This document shows positions 60,115 to 64,000 of a stretch of DNA of 64,000 nt, in pieces. The stretch comes from Betaproteobacteria bacterium (GTDB lineage Bacteria; Pseudomonadota; Gammaproteobacteria; Burkholderiales; Usitatibacteraceae). Position numbers and translations under genes: made by a program. The stretch is from contig JADKJU010000002.1 of the NCBI GenBank assembly GCA_016720855.1, forward strand, positions 744,001 to 808,000, given 5' to 3'. Within the stretch, counting starts at the first letter, position 1; every line of letters begins with the position of its first letter. Below the pieces are notes generated by a model, which saw nothing but the letters and a program-made list of their open reading frames with translations, ran no database searches and was not told the DNA's origin.

Positions 60115-61296
60115 CTATCCGTCGGCTCGCGATTCCAGGATCTCGACGGCCGGAAGCACCTTGCCCTCGAGGAACTCGAGGAATGCGCCGCCTCCCGTGG
60201 AGATGTAGCCGATCCTGTCGGTGACGCCGTACTTGGCGATGGCCGCGAGCGTGTCGCCACCGCCCGCGATGGAGAAGGCGGGCGATTGCGCGATGGCTTC
60301 GGCCAGCGCCTTCGTGCCGCCGCCGAATTGCTCGAACTCGAACACGCCCACCGGGCCGTTCCACACGATGGTGCCGGCGGTCTTCACGATCTGCGCGTAG
60401 CGCATGGCCGTCTGCGGACCGATGTCGAGGATCAGGTCGTCGTCGCCCACGTCCTTCGCGGCCTTGACCGTGGCGGGCGAATCGGCGGCGAACGCCTTCG
60501 CGCACACCGCGTCGGTGGGCACGGGCACGCGCGCGCCGCGCGCCTCCATCATCACCAGGATCTCCTTCGCCTCGGGCGCGAGGCCAGCTTCGCAGAGCGA
60601 TTTTCCGACGGGCAGGCCGGCGGCCAGCATGAAGGTGTTGGCAATGCCGCCGCCCACGATCAGCTGGTCAACCCTGGCGGAAAGGCTCTTCAGGATGGTG
60701 AGCTTGGTCGAGACCTTCGAGCCGGCCACGATCGCCACCAGCGGGCGCTTCGGGTTCGCGAGCGCGCGTCCCAGCGCTTCCAGTTCCGCCGCGAGCAGCG
60801 GCCCCGCGCAGGCTACCTTGGCGAATTTCGCGATGCCGTGCGTCGTGGCTTCGGCGCGGTGGGCGGTTCCGAAGGCGTCGTTCGCGTACACGTCGCAGAG
60901 CGCCGCCATCTTGCGCGCGAGCGCCTCGTCGTTCTTCTTCTCGCCCTTGTTCACGCGGCAGTTCTCGAGCATCACCACCTGGCCCGGCTCGACCGCCACC
61001 CCGTCCACCCAGTCGCGCACCAGGGGCACGTCGCGGCCCAGCAGTTGCGCCAGTCGCCGGGCCACGGGAGCCAGGGAATCGGCCGGCGCGAGCGTGCCTT
61101 CCGTGGGGCGCCCGAGGTGCGAGGTCACCATCACCGCGGCGCCCTTGTCGAGCGCCAGGCGGATGCCCGCCACGGAAGCGCGGATGCGCGTGTCGTCGGT
61201 GATCGATCCGTCGCCGGCCTGCGGCACGTTCAGGTCCGCACGGATGAACACGCGCTTGCCCTCGAGGTCGAGATCGGCGAGCTTGAGGACTTTCAT
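60115..61296 (-). CDS. pgk: Phosphoglycerate kinase
   Basis: This 393-residue enzyme makes ATP from 1,3-bisphosphoglycerate. It has the signature KRVFIRADLNVPQ near residue 14, then TSHLGRPTEG, EATTHGIAKFAK and a C-terminal nucleotide-binding half with AIVAGSKVSTKLTIL and AGGGDTLAAIAKYG. It has the normal length for the monomeric enzyme. It follows gap after 17 bases. Confidence 0.96.
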   Translation of the reverse strand: MKVLKLADLDLEGKRVFIRADLNVPQAGDGSITDDTRIRASVAGIRLALDKGAAVMVTSHLGRPTEGTLAPADSLAPVARRLAQLLGRDVPLVRDWVDGVAVEPGQVVMLENCRVNKGEKKNDEALARKMAALCDVYANDAFGTAHRAEATTHGIAKFAKVACAGPLLAAELEALGRALANPKRPLVAIVAGSKVSTKLTILKSLSARVDQLIVGGGIANTFMLAAGLPVGKSLCEAGLAPEAKEILVMMEARGARVPVPTDAVCAKAFAADSPATVKAAKDVGDDDLILDIGPQTAMRYAQIVKTAGTIVWNGPVGVFEFEQFGGGTKALAEAIAQSPAFSIAGGGDTLAAIAKYGVTDRIGYISTGGGAFLEFLEGKVLPAVEILESRADG

Positions 61297-61313
61297 GGCT
61301 TCGCCTCGGGCGG

Positions 61314-62327
61314 CTACTTCGCAGCCATCAGGGCGATGGTGGTGTCCAGCATGCGATTGCTGAAGCCCCACTCGTTGTCGTACCAGGAGCTCACCTTCAC
61401 GAGTCGGCCGGAGACCTTGGTGAGCGTCGCGTCGAACGTGGAGGAGGCGGGGTCGTGGTTGAAGTCTATCGACACCAGCGGGCCCGTGTTGTAGTTGAGG
61501 ATGCCCTTGAGCGCGGCCGACCCGGAGGCCTCCTTCATGATCGCGTTCACCTCGTCGACGGTGGTGTCGCGCGCGGCGATGAAGGAGAGGTCGACGAGGG
61601 ACACGTTGATGGTGGGCACGCGAATCGCGTAGCCGTCGAGCTTGCCGTTGAGTTCCGGGAGCACCAGGCCCACGGCGGCCGCGGCGCCGGTCTTGGTCGG
61701 GATCATCGACATGGTGGCCGAGCGGGCGCGGCGCAGGTCCTCGTGGTACACGTCGGTGAGCACCTGGTCATTGGTGTAGGCGTGGATCGTGGTCATGAGG
61801 CCGTTCACCAGGCCGATCCTGTCGTTCAGCGGCTTCACCATGGGGGCCAGGCAGTTGGTGGTGCAGGAGGCGTTGGAGATCACGGTGTGCGAGGCCTTCA
61901 GCACGCCCTGGTTCACGCCATAGACGACGGTTGCATCGACGTCCTTGCCGCCGGGCGCGGAAATGATCACCTTCTTCGCTCCGCCCTTGAGGTGCGCGCC
62001 GGCTTTCTCCTTCGTGTTGAAGAAGCCCGTGCACTCGAGCACGACGTCCACCTTAAGCTCGCCCCACGGCAACTGCGACGGGTCGCGGTTGGCCAGCACG
62101 CGAATGCGGTCGCCGTTCACGACCATGTGGTCGCCATCGACCGTCACCGTCCCCGGGAACTTGCCATGGGCGGTGTCGTAGCGGGTGAGGTGGGCGTTGG
62201 TCTCGGCGTTGCCGAGGTCGTTCACCGCGACGATGACGATGTCGTGCTTCTTGCCGTCCTCATAGTGGGCGCGGAGGATGTTGCGGCCGATGCGGCCGTA
62301 GCCATTGATGGCGACGCGGATAGTCAT
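61314..62327 (-). CDS. gap: Glyceraldehyde-3-phosphate dehydrogenase, type I
   Basis: This 337-residue NAD(P)-dependent enzyme opens MTIRVAINGYGRIGRNILR (Rossmann fold), has the catalytic cysteine in SNASCTTNCLAP, the partner His later in the domain, and ends SWYDNEWGFSNRMLDTT. It lies 122 bases after tkt and 17 before pgk. Type I GAPDH next to transketolase and pgk is the standard betaproteobacterial carbon-metabolism cluster. Confidence 0.97.
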   Translation of the reverse strand: MTIRVAINGYGRIGRNILRAHYEDGKKHDIVIVAVNDLGNAETNAHLTRYDTAHGKFPGTVTVDGDHMVVNGDRIRVLANRDPSQLPWGELKVDVVLECTGFFNTKEKAGAHLKGGAKKVIISAPGGKDVDATVVYGVNQGVLKASHTVISNASCTTNCLAPMVKPLNDRIGLVNGLMTTIHAYTNDQVLTDVYHEDLRRARSATMSMIPTKTGAAAAVGLVLPELNGKLDGYAIRVPTINVSLVDLSFIAARDTTVDEVNAIMKEASGSAALKGILNYNTGPLVSIDFNHDPASSTFDATLTKVSGRLVKVSSWYDNEWGFSNRMLDTTIALMAAK

Positions 62328-62449
62328 GTTGGGGGCTCCGAGGCGGAAAGGTGCGGGGAAAGCGCTATTTTAAGCCAAAGGCCGGAGCGCACTTTGACGA
62401 GGGTCACCAATCCTCCTGCGTGCCCGTGCGTCCTCCGGGTTCGCTGTGC

Positions 62450-64000
62450 TCAATTCTTCTGGAGCACCGACCTTACCGCGGCCACGACGTGGTCGGCGTC
62501 GACGCCGAAGTACTTGTACACGACGTCCGCGGGGGCGGATTCGCCGAACCGGTCGACGCCGATCGCGGCGCCCTCGAGGCCCACGTACTTGCGCCAGAAG
62601 TCGGTGACGCCCGCTTCCACGGACACGCGCGGCATGCCCCCGGGCAGGACGGCGGCGCGCCAGGCGGCGTCCTGCCGGTCAAAGGCGCTGGTGCAGGGCA
62701 TGGAGACGACGCGCACCGGGATTCCGGCTTCGGCCAGCGTCTTCTGCGCGGCCAGGGCCAGCGAGACTTCCGATCCCGTGGCGATGATCGCGGCCTTCGG
62801 TGCGCCCGCGGCCTCCGAGAGCACGTAGCCGCCCCGGCGGATGGCTGCCACCTGCTCCGGCGCGCGCTTCACGAAGGGCACGTTCTGGCGCGACAGCGCG
62901 AAGGCGGTCGGCCCGTCACGGCGCTCGATCGCCGCGGCCCAGGCCACGGCCGTCTCGACCGTGTCGCAGGGACGCCAGAGGTCCATGCCCGGGATCAGGC
63001 GAAGGCTCGACACGTGCTCGACGGCCTGGTGGGTGGGTCCATCCTCGCCCAGGCCGATGGAGTCGTGCGTGAAGACGAAGATGTTCCTCAGCTTCATGAG
63101 CGCGGCCATGCGCAGGGCGTTCCGGGCGTAGTCGCTGAAGACGAGGAAGGTGCCGGAATAGGGAATGAAGCCGCCGTGCAGCGCGATGCCGTTGAGGATC
63201 GCGGCCATGCCGAACTCGCGCACGCCGAAGTTCACGTAGTTGCCCGCGCTGGTGGCGGAGACGGACTTCGAGCCTGACCAGTTGGTGAGGTTCGAGCCGG
63301 TGAGATCCGCGGAGCCCCCCAGGAAGCCGGGCAGGTGCGGCGCGATGGCCTCGATCGCGATCTGGGAAGCCTTGCGGGTGGCCACGGTCTCGGCTTTTTC
63401 GCAGGCCCTGGCGAGCATGGCCTCGACCACCTCGCCCCAGTTCGCCGGCAAATCGCCGGCCATGCGGCGGCGCAATTCGCGGGCCAGCTCGGGGTGCGCC
63501 TTCGCGTAGGCGTCGAAGCGCCCGTTCCAGTCGGTCTCGAGCCCGGCGCCGCGTGCGCGCTGGTCCCAGGCCGCGTAGATGGGCGCCGGGATCTCGAACG
63601 GCGGGTACGGCCAGCCAATGGCCTGGCGCGTGGCGGCCACTTCCTTCTCGCCCAGCGCGGACCCGTGAACGCCTTCCGTGCCCTGCTTGTGGGGCGAGCC
63701 CTTGCCGATGATCGTCTTGCAGCAGATGAGCGTGGGCCGGGACGAATCGGCCCTCGCCTCCGCGATGGCGCCCTCGACGGCCTTCGCGTCGTGGCCGTCC
63801 ACGTTCGGGATCACGTGCCAGCCGTAGGCGGCGAAGCGCATCGGCGTGTTGTCCCGGAACCAACCGTCGACGTGGCCGTCGATCGAAATGCCGTTGTCGT
63901 CGTAAATGGCGATGAGCTTGCCCAGCTCGAGCGTGCCCGCAAGCGAGCATGCCTCGTGCGAGATGCCCTCCATGAGGCAGCCGTCGCCCACGAAGACGTA
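62450..64000 (-). CDS. tkt: Transketolase, N-terminus outside the window
   Basis: The frame is open to the right edge, so about 516 C-terminal residues of an enzyme of about 665 are visible. The thiamine-diphosphate motif starts at the edge with GDGCLMEGISHEACSLAG, ending in IYDDNGISIDG. The pyrimidine-binding domain has VREFGMAAILNGIALHGGFI and FVFTHDSIGLGEDGPTHQ. The C-terminal domain includes VVSMPCTSAFDRQD. It transfers two-carbon units between sugar phosphates in the pentose phosphate or Calvin pathway. It is the first visible gene of the glycolytic run. Confidence 0.95.
   Translation of the reverse strand, partial: YVFVGDGCLMEGISHEACSLAGTLELGKLIAIYDDNGISIDGHVDGWFRDNTPMRFAAYGWHVIPNVDGHDAKAVEGAIAEARADSSRPTLICCKTIIGKGSPHKQGTEGVHGSALGEKEVAATRQAIGWPYPPFEIPAPIYAAWDQRARGAGLETDWNGRFDAYAKAHPELARELRRRMAGDLPANWGEVVEAMLARACEKAETVATRKASQIAIEAIAPHLPGFLGGSADLTGSNLTNWSGSKSVSATSAGNYVNFGVREFGMAAILNGIALHGGFIPYSGTFLVFSDYARNALRMAALMKLRNIFVFTHDSIGLGEDGPTHQAVEHVSSLRLIPGMDLWRPCDTVETAVAWAAAIERRDGPTAFALSRQNVPFVKRAPEQVAAIRRGGYVLSEAAGAPKAAIIATGSEVSLALAAQKTLAEAGIPVRVVSMPCTSAFDRQDAAWRAAVLPGGMPRVSVEAGVTDFWRKYVGLEGAAIGVDRFGESAPADVVYKYFGVDADHVVAAVRSVLQKN

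Overview
The window is a continuous piece of a GC-rich bacterial chromosome, most likely from a betaproteobacterium. The clues are the order zapA / 6S RNA / EVE-domain gene, the run tkt-gap-pgk-pyk-fba-purC, a BPSS1780-type membrane protein, an LPS-core cluster built around msbA, and a btuB preceded by a cobalamin riboswitch. No tRNA, rRNA operon, prophage, insertion sequence with transposase or CRISPR array was seen. Mobile DNA shows up only as short palindromic intergenic repeats.

Layout. 1-7.2 kb: a two-subunit UxaA-family lyase, a fused TRAP permease, an Ldh2-type dehydrogenase, ogt, xerD and a TauE/SafE exporter. The lyase sizes and neighbours suggest C3-sulfonate (sulfolactate) use, which is an inference. 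7.3-16.7 kb: housekeeping genes (ybaK, folB, plsY), a response regulator, two secreted S9 peptidases, a sulfurtransferase and a DMT permease. 16.7-27 kb: an RpiR-type regulator followed by a peptide-scavenging operon (isoaspartyl peptidase, GsiABCD-type importer, DmpA-type and DppA-type peptidases, Asp/Glu racemase-like protein). An OPT transporter lies convergently. 29-33.6 kb: an adenylate cyclase, a beta-lactamase-fold protein, small envelope proteins, and an intact hicB beside a broken hicA.

The most interesting region is 33.8-38.8 kb on the minus strand. Three different small precursor genes, each with its own strong ribosome binding site and a double-glycine leader, are followed by a stem-loop, a CPBP (Abi) membrane protease, a HlyD-type adaptor and an ABC exporter with an intact C39 leader peptidase. 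Together they form a complete peptide maturation and secretion system. The three predicted mature peptides are acidic, unlike each other, and match no family I recognise.

38.9-46.6 kb: LPS core and lipid A transport genes. 46.7-54 kb: btuB with its riboswitch, a TIGR02449-like coiled-coil protein, zapA, 6S RNA, EVE, a TauE/SafE protein and trkA-trkH. 54-64 kb: an M20 deacylase, TerC, a HAD phosphatase, and purC-fba-pyk-pgk-gap-tkt, with tkt running off the right edge.

A family of intergenic repeats with a core like AATGGGGTC occurs at four places (1.9, 7.2, 12.9 and 49.6 kb). There it forms terminator-like hairpins or reaches the start of the next gene. A different, larger inverted repeat sits between the two subunit genes of the UxaA-family lyase.
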